Shown: positions 1 through 6,039 of the stretch, piece after piece
How positions within the stretch are numbered: position 1 is the stretch's first letter
Layout: every line of letters starts with the position of its first letter
Assembly: GCA_019119085.1 (NCBI GenBank)
Contig: DWXT01000029.1
Span: forward strand, 1-10,496
DNA from: Flavonifractor avistercoris
GTDB lineage: Bacteria; Bacillota; Clostridia; Oscillospirales; Oscillospiraceae
Length of the DNA: 10,496 nt
Reading direction: 5' to 3'
Made by a program: the position numbers and the translations under genes
Notes under the pieces: model-generated
The model's database searches: none
Told to the model about the DNA's origin: nothing
The model's input: only the letters and a program-made list of their open reading frames with translations

Positions 1-2827
1 TGCCGGTCAGCAGGCCCTCGCCCACCGCCCAGCGCAGGGCGTCCACCGCGTAGGCGGAGGCGGACGCGGCGTCCGCGAAGCCGTCCAGGGAGCCGGCGGG
101 CGCGGGGGAGCCGGCGTAGCGGTACAGGATCGCCGCCAGCTGCTCCCGGGTCAGGTCGTCCTCGGGGCCGAAGAGGCCGTTGTCGTAGCCGGTGACATAG
201 CCGTTGGCCGCCGCCCAGTTCACCGCGTCGGCGTACCAGGCCGTGGGGCTCACGTCGGGGAAGCCCGCCGCGGCGGCGGGTGTGCCGCCGGCCAGGTTGT
301 AGAGCACCTGGGCCATCATGGCCCGGTTCAGAAGCATGTTGGGCGCAAACGCGGTGCCGCTGGTGCCGTCCATGATGCCGTTCTCCCAGCAGTACGCCAC
401 CGCGTCGTGGTACCAGTCGCCCTCAGACACGTCGGTGAAGGGCAGAGCGGGGGCCTCGGGCTCCTCCGGCTCGGTCACGATCTGCCGGAAGGTGACGGAG
501 ATGGTGTGGTCGGTGCGCACGTTCTCAAAGGTGTAGCGCTCCACAGCCCCCACGCTCTCGCCGTCCACCTCCACGTCGGCGATCTCCCAGCCGTCGTCGG
601 CGGTGATGCGGAAGGTCTGGTTCTCCCCACGGCGCACACGCACCCGGCCGTCCGGGCTGATGTCGCCGCCCCGGCCCGCGTCGGCCTCGATGTTGTACCG
701 CCGCACGCTGGTGGAGCCGCCGGAGGAACTGCCGGGGTCAGAGGGCTCGGGATCGGGGGTGACCGGCTGGGCGGGTACGGCCACAGTGCGTGCAGCCGTA
801 CCCTCCGTATAGTTCTTTGTAGCCCCACTTTTGGCCGTGAAGGTATAGCTCTTCACGTCTGCGGGCAGGTCGGCGTACCAGACGCCGCCCTCCTGGGTGA
901 GATAGATGCTGGAATCGTCACAGGACACGGTCACATCCGCGCCCTCGGGCGCGCCGGTGACGGTGAGGGTCACCCGGCCCCCGCCGGTCAGCGCGGCGGG
1001 AGAGGCAGTGACGGCCAGATCAGGCGTGCCGCGCTTAATGGAGAAGGCCAGAGTCGCATACGCCAAACCAGGCCCGTCCAGTACAGCGAGGTACGATCCC
1101 ACATCTGCAGGTGCGCCGTTCAGCGGTACAGGATAGGTGGTTGAGTTGTCGTAATACTCTACCTCCAAATCACTGCTGACGAAGTCACCCCAGTTGTCGC
1201 TGGTCTTATAGCTGAACTCCTGGGGCTGGCCGTTGTATGTACGCTCCGTCTCGCCGTCCAGCCAGGCGCTGATCTCCGCGCCGCAGGTGCAGGTGCCGGT
1301 GATCGTGCCTGTTTCATTATCTGCGCTGTAACTTATAGAGTGCTTGTGGAACATCAGCTCCTTATCATCTTCAGAGGGCAAAACAACAAAATCGCTGTCG
1401 TCGCTGGTAAAGATCGTGTCGTAATCGGCCCCGTAGTTGTGGCTGCTCCAGCCGCTGGTAAATACCTCGCCGCTGTCACTGCTGCCGGGCGTCACGCCCA
1501 GCTGGGCGTCCTTGCTCAGAGTGCCGAAGATCGTGAGCTTCGCGAAGCTAATGATAAGGTTGATGTTGTTGTCCAGCCCGGAATCTCCCTTTGTGTTGCC
1601 CGTCACCACGGGGGAGCCTGAGAGTTCAATGACAGGCTTGCCGCTGTTGGAATAGCCTACTCCGCCGGCGGAGCCGCCGGCATGGTTGTCCTGGATCGTC
1701 CCGCCGGACAATTTCAGACAGGGATCGTCCCCTTGAAGATATATGCCGCCGCCGTTGTTGTCAGAGTTGTTGCTTTTAATGCTTCCGTCGGTCAGCGTGA
1801 AGATTCCGCCCGCCAAATATACGCCGCCTCCACGGCCATAGGATTTTTCACCCCTCTTTGCGGAATTTTCCTGGATCATTCCGCCGCTCATAGTGAAGGC
1901 GATGCCTTTCTCCTCATCGATATAGACTCCGCCGCCGGTTTGGGCGGAGTTACCCGCCACCTTCCCGCCGGACATGATGAAGCTTGCTGGCTTTACAGCA
2001 TGCACATATTCACTGAACTTGATCCCGCCGCCAGCCACCCCGGCCTCGTTCTCCGTGATGGAAAAGCCGTCGGTCATGGTGGACGTTTCGCCAGCGACGG
2101 CGACCCCGCCGCCTTCATCGCTTGCGTAATTATGGGAAATTTCCCCGCCGTACAGGTAGACCGGGCTGAGGGTGGCGGAGACCCCGCCGCCGGTGCTGCC
2201 CCAATTTCCGGTGATGCTGCCGCCGGTCATGGTAAAGCTGGATCCTATCCCGAGCCGTACGGCGCCGCCGAGGTTGGTACTGCCGGAATAGCCTACCCCG
2301 CTCTGATTGCCGGCCAGGTTGCCGCCGGCCAGGGTCAGCCTGCCCCCCTCCACATACACCGCGCCGCCGCCGGCGCCGGTACCGTTAGCTTTGCCTTTGG
2401 CGCCTTTGCCGCCGTAGATCACGCCGCCGGTCAGATCGCAGGATTCACCATCGCCCGTTCCGGGCTTCCAGAGGTGCTCGCTCTCGTCCAGCCAGCCCTG
2501 AGTGGTGCCCTTGGAGCAGTCGCAGATGACCAGGGATACATCCTCGCCCACAGAGATATTTTTCCCCTTCAGGTTGATGTTGCGGCCGTTCAGGCAGAGC
2601 GTCACGCCGCCGTCGGGGACAGTCCAGACGGACGAAATTTCTACGTCAGTACTGAGATAGTATTTCCCGCTGCTCTTCGGCAGGCTGTTACTCGTATCCC
2701 ATTTACTATATCCTTCGTGGTTGCTGTGCCCGTAGTCCTCCGTCTCCCCTGCGGCAAAAGCCGGGGCAGGGAGAAGGGACGCGGCAAGACAGACGGCCAG
2801 GAAGCTTGCCAGCAATCGCTTTTTCAT
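1..2827 (-). CDS. Secreted SLH-anchored surface protein with beta-helix repeats (3' end outside window)
   Basis: The frame is open from ATG at 2827 to the left edge (942 codons, no stop). A clear site, GAGGAGGAAACACC, precedes the ATG. Residues 1-26 form a Sec signal peptide (MKKRLLASFLAV..., likely cut after AFA). Residues about 130-415 carry roughly ten short glycine-rich repeats of the type GG-x-I-x-x-N followed by GGGV (GGSITGN, GGEISHN, GGMIQEN, GGTIQDN), expected to fold as a right-handed beta-helix. A CTCG motif lies near 515. An MBG-like module (TYNGQPQEF near 531, then DVGSY) runs to about 600. Residues 711-779 resemble a divergent InlB B-repeat (ends HTISVTFR), after a Ser/Gly linker. 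SLH domains begin at 797 (FTDVSEGDWYHDAV), 856 (FPDVSPTAWYADAV) and 917 (FADAASASAYAVDAL; cut). SLH modules usually bind pyruvylated secondary wall polymer, so the protein is probably wall-attached. The ligand is unknown; adhesion or shielding is inference. Confidence 0.9.
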   Translation of the reverse strand, partial: MKKRLLASFLAVCLAASLLPAPAFAAGETEDYGHSNHEGYSKWDTSNSLPKSSGKYYLSTDVEISSVWTVPDGGVTLCLNGRNINLKGKNISVGEDVSLVICDCSKGTTQGWLDESEHLWKPGTGDGESCDLTGGVIYGGKGAKGKANGTGAGGGAVYVEGGRLTLAGGNLAGNQSGVGYSGSTNLGGAVRLGIGSSFTMTGGSITGNWGSTGGGVSATLSPVYLYGGEISHNYASDEGGGVAVAGETSTMTDGFSITENEAGVAGGGIKFSEYVHAVKPASFIMSGGKVAGNSAQTGGGVYIDEEKGIAFTMSGGMIQENSAKRGEKSYGRGGGVYLAGGIFTLTDGSIKSNNSDNNGGGIYLQGDDPCLKLSGGTIQDNHAGGSAGGVGYSNSGKPVIELSGSPVVTGNTKGDSGLDNNINLIISFAKLTIFGTLSKDAQLGVTPGSSDSGEVFTSGWSSHNYGADYDTIFTSDDSDFVVLPSEDDKELMFHKHSISYSADNETGTITGTCTCGAEISAWLDGETERTYNGQPQEFSYKTSDNWGDFVSSDLEVEYYDNSTTYPVPLNGAPADVGSYLAVLDGPGLAYATLAFSIKRGTPDLAVTASPAALTGGGRVTLTVTGAPEGADVTVSCDDSSIYLTQEGGVWYADLPADVKSYTFTAKSGATKNYTEGTAARTVAVPAQPVTPDPEPSDPGSSSGGSTSVRRYNIEADAGRGGDISPDGRVRVRRGENQTFRITADDGWEIADVEVDGESVGAVERYTFENVRTDHTISVTFRQIVTEPEEPEAPALPFTDVSEGDWYHDAVAYCWENGIMDGTSGTAFAPNMLLNRAMMAQVLYNLAGGTPAAAAGFPDVSPTAWYADAVNWAAANGYVTGYDNGLFGPEDDLTREQLAAILYRYAGSPAPAGSLDGFADAASASAYAVDALRWAVGEGLLTG

Positions 2828-2840
2828 GGGTGTTTCCTCC

Positions 2841-3143
2841 TCAAATTGTTCTATCTGAATGCCGGGACTGCCCCGGCAGATCAGCCGTGGAACGGGTGAG
2901 TCGTTCTAACAGCCGGGCCCGGGCATCCGCGGCCGTGGGCTCCGGCGGCTCACCAGAGAGGTAAGCCAGGGCATCATTCCATTCCCGCAGCCCCGCGGCC
3001 CCGGCAGGTATGTCCGCAAGGGTTCGGGCCAGCGCCTGCCGCCCCGGCGCGTCCAGGAACCGCAGGTCGGACAGGTAGGTGCAGCCGATCCGCCGGGCCA
3101 ACTCGTCCAGCAGGGAGAGCGCAGCCTGTTGAATTCCGCCCAT
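2841..3143 (-). CDS. Hypothetical protein of 100 residues, upstream partner of the SLH protein
   Basis: I do not recognise the family. The ATG at 3143 is preferred over one at 3230 because AAAGGAGGGAGACC lies directly before it and the longer version would translate a 42-base palindrome. The product has 100 residues and looks soluble and mostly helical: an N-terminal amphipathic stretch (IQQAALSLLDELARRIG), a GCTYLSDLRF segment, then Ala/Leu/Arg-rich helices and a polar tail ending HSDRTI. There is no signal peptide, membrane segment or metal motif; the only cysteine is in GCTYL. Its stop is 13 bases before the ATG of the SLH protein gene, whose ribosome binding site lies in that gap, so the two are probably one transcript. 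A role linked to the surface protein is only a guess from position. Codon use and frame look coding. Confidence 0.65.
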   Translation of the reverse strand: MGGIQQAALSLLDELARRIGCTYLSDLRFLDAPGRQALARTLADIPAGAAGLREWNDALAYLSGEPPEPTAADARARLLERLTRSTADLPGQSRHSDRTI

Positions 3144-3159
3144 TGGTCTCCCTCCTTTC

Positions 3160-3201
3160 AACCACATTTGCCAAAAGGTGTACCTTTTGGCAAATGTGGT
3201 T
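3160..3201. repeat. Perfect 20-bp inverted repeat with 2-nt loop (palindrome 1)
   Basis: Left arm 3160-3179 (AACCACATTTGCCAAAAGGT) is the exact reverse complement of the right arm 3182-3201, separated by GT. It contains the 18-base core CAAAAGGTGTACCTTTTG at 3172-3189. On the minus strand it ends just before the ribosome binding site of the 100-residue protein gene, so it would form a very stable hairpin in that mRNA leader. It could be an operator, a leader hairpin or the end of a small mobile unit. It lacks a T-run in the minus direction, so it does not look like a terminator for that strand. Confidence 0.9.
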
Positions 3202-3229
3202 TTCGCGTATGAGGATAACGGAAGATTCA

Positions 3230-3238
3230 ATTATGCCA
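3230..3238 (-). promoter_or_regulatory. Candidate extended -10 promoter for the 100-residue/SLH operon
   Basis: The minus strand reads TGGCATAAT, an extended -10 (TGn) followed by CATAAT, a 5/6 match to TATAAT. No good -35 box is seen 16-18 bases upstream. Transcription would start near 3223, giving a leader of about 80 bases that contains palindrome 1. The call rests on position and the -10 only. Confidence 0.35.
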
Positions 3239-3259
3239 GCAAAAAAATGGCGAAAGTTA

Positions 3260-3288
3260 TTGATATTACTAAATTTTTGTGATAATAT
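3260..3288 (+). promoter_or_regulatory. Candidate sigma-A promoter on the plus strand, facing palindrome 2
   Basis: TTGATA (3260-3265), a 17-base spacer and TAATAT (3283-3288), with TG-A before the -10 giving an extended -10. The expected start is near 3295, immediately before palindrome 2 and converging on rpsR. No plus-strand gene follows, so it would make only a short RNA. The region is AT-rich, so chance resemblance is possible. Confidence 0.4.
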
Positions 3289-3296
3289 GATATGAG

Positions 3297-3338
3297 AAAA
3301 TCGGCTGTCAAAAGGTACACCTTTTGACAGCCGATTTT
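3297..3338. repeat. Perfect 20-bp inverted repeat with 2-nt loop (palindrome 2)
   Basis: Left arm 3297-3316 (AAAATCGGCTGTCAAAAGGT) and right arm 3319-3338 are exact reverse complements around AC. The core at 3309-3326, CAAAAGGTACACCTTTTG, is the exact reverse complement of the core of palindrome 1, while the outer arms of the two palindromes are unrelated. Each strand ends in TTTT, so it could act as a weak bidirectional terminator, the second in tandem after rpsR on the minus strand. Confidence 0.9.
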
Positions 3339-3344
3339 CTGCAT

Positions 3345-3379
3345 GAAAAATCCCCCGAACCAGGCCGGTTCGGGGGATT
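3345..3379 (-). terminator. Rho-independent terminator of the rpsF-ssb-rpsR operon
   Basis: A 13-bp stem, AATCCCCCGAACC (3349-3361) with GGTTCGGGGGATT (3367-3379), loop of 5. On the minus strand it is followed by TTTTTC. It sits 9 bases after the rpsR stop. Confidence 0.9.
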
Positions 3380-3388
3380 CGGTTAAAA

Positions 3389-3628
3389 TCAGTCGGTGAC
3401 GAAGGGCAGCAGCGCGATCTGACGGGCGCGCTTGATGGCCTCGGTCAGCTGACGCTGATGCATGGCGCAGGTGCCGGTGGTGCGGCGGGGCAGGATCTTG
3501 CTCCGCTCAGACAGGAACCGGCGCAGCTTGGCCGCGTCCTTGTAATCGATGTGCTCCACCTTGTCCACACAGAAGGTGCAGACCTTGCGGCGCTTGCGGC
3601 CGCGGGGGCGCTCTCTATCCATAGCCAT
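3389..3628 (-). CDS. rpsR: 30S ribosomal protein bS18
   Basis: This 79-residue protein is a full-length bS18, which binds the 30S platform together with S6. The basic N-terminus RPRGRKRRK, YKDAAKLRRFLSERSKILPRR (residues about 29-49) and GTCAMHQRQLTEAIKRAR are typical family sequence. Cys17, Cys20, Cys54 and His57 make a CxxC...CxxH set, as in the zinc-binding (C+) form; actual zinc binding is inferred. The start at 3628 is backed by AAAGGAGGT nine bases upstream; an ATG two codons later lies less well. It is the last gene of the rpsF-ssb-rpsR operon, 80 bases after ssb. Two GC hairpins lie in that gap, and a strong terminator follows. Confidence 0.98.
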   Translation of the reverse strand: MAMDRERPRGRKRRKVCTFCVDKVEHIDYKDAAKLRRFLSERSKILPRRTTGTCAMHQRQLTEAIKRARQIALLPFVTD

Positions 3629-3648
3629 AACAGGAAACCTCCTTTACC

Positions 3649-3696
3649 ACGGGCCTGTAGCCCGTCTTGTTTTTGATGGCCCGCGCCGGGCGCGGG
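3649..3696 (-). other. Two stem-loops between ssb and rpsR
   Basis: On the minus strand CCCGCGC/GCGCGGG (3680-3696, loop of 3) is followed by ACGGGC/GCCCGT (3649-3665, loop of 5). Neither has a T-run in the minus direction. The second ends a few bases before the rpsR ribosome binding site. They may tune mRNA stability or S18 output relative to SSB; this is inference from position. Confidence 0.45.
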
Positions 3697-3708
3697 TTGT
3701 GTTCGTGA

Positions 3709-4200
3709 TCAGAAGGGCAGCTCGCCGTCGTCGTCATCGGACAGCTCGGCGAACTGGTCGCCGCCGCCCATGGGGGCCGCGTAGCCGCCGGCCGCCGGAG
3801 CCGGGGGCGGCGCATAGCCGCCGGCCGGGGCGCCGAATCCGCCGGACGGAGCGGCGTAGCCGCCCGCCTCCGCGTCCCGCTTGGAGTCGCCGAAGTACAC
3901 ATTGTCGGCCACCACCTCGGCGGCGCGGCGCTTGTTGCCGTCCCGGTCAGTCCAGTCACGCAGCTGGAGCCGGCCCTCCACCACGGCCATGCGGCCCTTG
4001 GTGAAGTAGCGGGAGACAAACTCGGCGGTCTGCCGCCAGGCCACGATGTCGATGAAATCGGTGGCCTTCTCGCCGGTGTTCCTGTCCTTGAAATCCCGGT
4101 CAACCGCCAGGGAGAAGGACGCCACGGGGGTGCCCGTCTGGGTATGGCGCAGCTCGGGGTCGCGGGTCAGCCGGCCCATGAGAATAATCCGGTTCAGCAT
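3709..4200 (-). CDS. ssb: Single-stranded DNA-binding protein
   Basis: 163 residues, the usual length for a bacterial SSB. Residues 1-104 form the OB-fold: MLNRIILMGRLTRDPELR, TPVASFSLAVDR, FIDIVAWRQTAEFV and MAVVEGRLQLRDW are family hallmarks. Residues about 105-147 are a disordered linker with repeated GGYAAP, GGFGAP and GGYAPP units. The acidic tip DDDDGELPF is the protein-partner docking peptide that recruits replication and repair enzymes. It coats single-stranded DNA in replication, recombination and repair. The start is 16 bases after the rpsF stop, with AGAGGGGG upstream as a modest ribosome binding site, so it is translated from the rpsF-ssb-rpsR mRNA. This order is conserved in Firmicutes. 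Confidence 0.98.
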   Translation of the reverse strand: MLNRIILMGRLTRDPELRHTQTGTPVASFSLAVDRDFKDRNTGEKATDFIDIVAWRQTAEFVSRYFTKGRMAVVEGRLQLRDWTDRDGNKRRAAEVVADNVYFGDSKRDAEAGGYAAPSGGFGAPAGGYAPPPAPAAGGYAAPMGGGDQFAELSDDDDGELPF

Positions 4201-4216
4201 CTCTGCCTGCCCCCTC

Positions 4217-4516
4217 TTACTCGTCGTCCTTGCAGACGATCAGGGAGCGCATGACGCCGTCGGTAATGCGCAGGATACGATCCAGCTCGCGGGGGAACTC
4301 GGGCTTGGCGCTGAAGGTCATCAGCACGTAGTAGCCCTCGGTCAGGTCGTTGATGGGATAGGCCAGGTGGCGCTTGCCCCACTCGTCAACCTCCGCCAGG
4401 GTGCCGTTCTGCTCCACCAGGGTCTTGAACTTGGCCACCATGGCCGCGGTAGCCTCCTCATCCAGGTTGGGGTTGAGGATGTAGACCACCTCGTAGTTTC
4501 CGCTCAGTTTTGCCAT
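4217..4516 (-). CDS. rpsF: 30S ribosomal protein bS6
   Basis: A 99-residue bS6, which pairs with S18 on the 30S platform. YEVVYILNPNLDEEAT at the N-terminus and EWGKRHLAYPINDLTEGYYV (residues 45-64) are family signatures; the C-terminus ends LRITDGVMRSLIV plus an acidic tail. The start at 4516 is chosen because AAGGAGGTGCAAACAA precedes it. An in-frame ATG at 4540 would add MSIRRCKQ, lies upstream of that site and is not expected in S6. It is the first gene of the operon with ssb and rpsR, driven by the promoter at 4599-4626 through a leader of roughly 75 bases that can fold and may be an S6:S18 feedback site. Confidence 0.98.
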   Translation of the reverse strand: MAKLSGNYEVVYILNPNLDEEATAAMVAKFKTLVEQNGTLAEVDEWGKRHLAYPINDLTEGYYVLMTFSAKPEFPRELDRILRITDGVMRSLIVCKDDE

Positions 4517-4534
4517 TTGTTTGCACCTCCTTAT

Positions 4535-4575
4535 GGACATATGGCCCCCGCCCTCTGCGGGAGCAAGGATGTGCC
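4535..4575 (-). promoter_or_regulatory. Foldable rpsF leader, possible S6:S18 autoregulatory RNA
   Basis: On the minus strand GGCACAT can pair with ATGTCC (one bulged C), enclosing GCTCCCGC / GCGGGGGC (one G-U pair), with an asymmetric internal loop between the helices. The structure ends a few bases before the rpsF ribosome binding site. rpsF leaders in many bacteria are bound by the S6:S18 complex as feedback control. I cannot confirm the conserved CCG-containing bulge here, so the identity is inferred from position and foldability. Confidence 0.4.
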
Positions 4576-4598
4576 TGTTCTTTGAAACAAGCTATATT

Positions 4599-4626
4599 AT
4601 TATATAGGATTCCCACCGGAAGTCAA
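4599..4626 (-). promoter_or_regulatory. Sigma-A promoter of rpsF-ssb-rpsR
   Basis: The minus strand has TTGACT (4626-4621), a 16-base spacer and TATAAT (4604-4599), close to consensus. Transcription should start near 4592, about 75 bases before the rpsF ATG. Confidence 0.85.
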
Positions 4627-4664
4627 GGGATTTTTCCCATTTTCCGCGAAAAAATCTCCTCTGA

Positions 4665-5013
4665 TCAGCTCCCGAAGGTGTTGACCGCCATGTGGAGCAG
4701 CAGGGACGGGCAGATCCGCCCGCTTTTATACCGGGCCGCGCCGAAGATCAGGCCGAAGACCGTGCCGGCCAGCACCTTCCACACCGCCGCCTCCAGGGGC
4801 GCCGCCGGGCCGGGGCAGAAGGCCGAACGCCACCCCTGTCCTCCGCCCCGCGGCCAGCAGCAGAACGGTCGCCAGACCCAGACAGGCGGCCTGGTACAGG
4901 CTGTCCGCCAGGCTCCCCCGTCCGGGGCTGTACACCAGCAGCCACAATCCACCCAGCCGGAGCCCCTGGAGCAGGGCCAGCCCGGCGGTGATTCCCAGCA
5001 GCCGTTTTGCCAC
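4665..5013 (-). pseudogene. Degraded CPBP-type intramembrane protease gene (frameshift and internal loss)
   Basis: A GTG at 5013 with AAGGAGGTGGATGCC upstream opens a hydrophobic frame (MAKRLLGITAGLALL..., two likely membrane segments to about residue 60) that runs on through AFGLLPRPGG. Past about 4800 this frame turns into a low-complexity Gly/Arg tail. A different frame carries APLEAAVWKVL, then GLIFGAARYKSG and SLLLHMAVN, ending at 4665. The last part resembles the C-terminal motif of CPBP (Abi/CAAX-like) proteases, G-x-hydrophobic-hydrophobic-G followed by HxxxN. The EExxxR glutamate pair and the second histidine motif that should lie between are absent. The stretch spans only about 116 codons, while the family usually has 200 or more. 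I infer internal deletion plus a frameshift. A sequencing error could explain the frameshift but not the missing catalytic block. A small non-protease membrane protein is the alternative. Confidence 0.55.
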
Positions 5014-5043
5014 GGCATCCACCTCCTTCGGTCTGATGGCCCC

Positions 5044-5052
5044 ATTGTACCA
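5044..5052 (-). promoter_or_regulatory. Candidate extended -10 promoter for the CPBP remnant
   Basis: The minus strand reads TGGTACAAT, a TGn extension plus TACAAT (5/6). No recognisable -35 is seen at the right distance. The ribosome binding site follows within about 20 bases of the likely start. Confidence 0.4.
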
Positions 5053-5100
5053 TCCCGCCCCGGGGAAGTTTTTGCTTTTTTCTGAATTCTGCACAGCAAA

Positions 5101-5131
5101 CAGGGGCCCGCGCTGTACGCGCGGGCCCCTG
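5101..5131 (-). terminator. Terminator after galU
   Basis: Perfect 13-bp GC-rich stem CAGGGGCCCGCGC (5101-5113) / GCGCGGGCCCCTG (5119-5131), loop of 5. On the minus strand it starts 14 bases after the galU stop and is followed by TTTGCTGT, a poor U-tract, so efficiency is uncertain. Confidence 0.75.
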
Positions 5132-5145
5132 CATTTCCACACAAT

Positions 5146-6018
5146 TTACCTGAGCTCCCCGGCCTTCTCTTTCAGGAAGTGCTTCAGCCACGCCCCGGTG
5201 GCCGGATGATCCAGGGCGAAGTCGATGGTGGCCTCCAGGAAGCCGCACAGGTTGCCGGTGTCGTAGCGGCGGCCCTCAAAGTCCACGGCCACCATGCGGT
5301 GGCTCTGGCACAGCTCCCGCAGGCCGTCGGTGAGCTGGATTTCCCCGCCGTAGCCGGGGTGCACATTCTCCAGAATGTCGAAGATCTCCGGGGTGAGCAC
5401 ATACCGGCCCAGAATGGCGTAGTTGGAGAACCGCTGCTCCGGAGTGGGCTTCTCATTCATGTCGGAGACCTCAAAAATCCGCTCCTCCAGGGGGGAGACT
5501 TTCACGGAGGAGTAGCGGGAGATGGCCTCGGTGGCCACCTGCTGCACCCCCACGGCGGAGGCGCCGTATTTCTCCGCGGCCTCCACCAGCTGGAGGGTCA
5601 CAGGCTTTTTCGCCCGCATGATGTCGTCGCCCAGCAGCACGGCAAAGGGCTCGTCCCCCACGAAGCGGCGGGCCCGGCCGATGGCGTGGCCCAGGCCCTT
5701 CGTCTCCTTCTGACGCACATAGAAGATGTTGGCCAGGTCGGCGGCCCGGCGCACCTCCACCAGCTCCGACTCCTTCCCCGCCTGGAGCAGGCGGGTCTCC
5801 AGCTCCGGGTAGTAGTCAAAATAGTCGTCCATGGCCGACTTGGCCCGGTTGGTGACGATCAGGATGTCCTCGATGCCGGCGGCCACCGCCTCCTCGATGA
5901 TATACTGGATCACCGGCTTGTCCACCATGGGGAGCATCTCCTTGGGGACGGTCTTGGTGGCGGGGAGCATCCGGGTGCCCAGCCCGGCGGCGGGGATGAC
6001 GGCCTTGCGTACTTTCAT
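5146..6018 (-). CDS. galU: UTP--glucose-1-phosphate uridylyltransferase
   Basis: 290 residues, full length for the bacterial GalU/GtaB/HasC family. It makes UDP-glucose from UTP and glucose-1-phosphate in the cytoplasm, the precursor for UDP-galactose, UDP-glucuronate, glycolipids and wall or capsule glycans. Visible motifs are the nucleotidyltransferase loop AAGLGTRMLPATK (residues 10-22) with KEMLP (26-30), DILIVTNRAKSAMDDYFD (51-68), GLGHA (108-112), the metal-binding LLGDD (128-132), GEIQLTD (225-231) and YDTGN (252-256). The ATG at 6018 has AAAGGAGATCTCTTT upstream. It starts 21 bases after queT with no terminator between, so it is probably co-transcribed with queT, although the two have no evident pathway link. 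A hairpin terminator follows. Confidence 0.97.
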   Translation of the reverse strand: MKVRKAVIPAAGLGTRMLPATKTVPKEMLPMVDKPVIQYIIEEAVAAGIEDILIVTNRAKSAMDDYFDYYPELETRLLQAGKESELVEVRRAADLANIFYVRQKETKGLGHAIGRARRFVGDEPFAVLLGDDIMRAKKPVTLQLVEAAEKYGASAVGVQQVATEAISRYSSVKVSPLEERIFEVSDMNEKPTPEQRFSNYAILGRYVLTPEIFDILENVHPGYGGEIQLTDGLRELCQSHRMVAVDFEGRRYDTGNLCGFLEATIDFALDHPATGAWLKHFLKEKAGELR

Positions 6019-6039
6019 AAAGAGATCTCCTTTATCGTA

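Noticed and set aside
1682..2899. Plus-strand open frame of 405 codons
   Set aside because: It is antisense to the beta-helix part of the SLH protein, lacks a ribosome binding site, and arises from the regular GGC/GCC repeat codons of the real gene.
3144..3230. N-terminal extension of the 100-residue protein from ATG at 3230
   Set aside because: It would translate palindrome 1, and no ribosome binding site precedes it; AAAGGAGGG before 3143 is far better.
3160..3338. CRISPR array or insertion-sequence ends
   Set aside because: Only two palindromes with different arms, no regularly spaced repeats, and no transposase frame between them.
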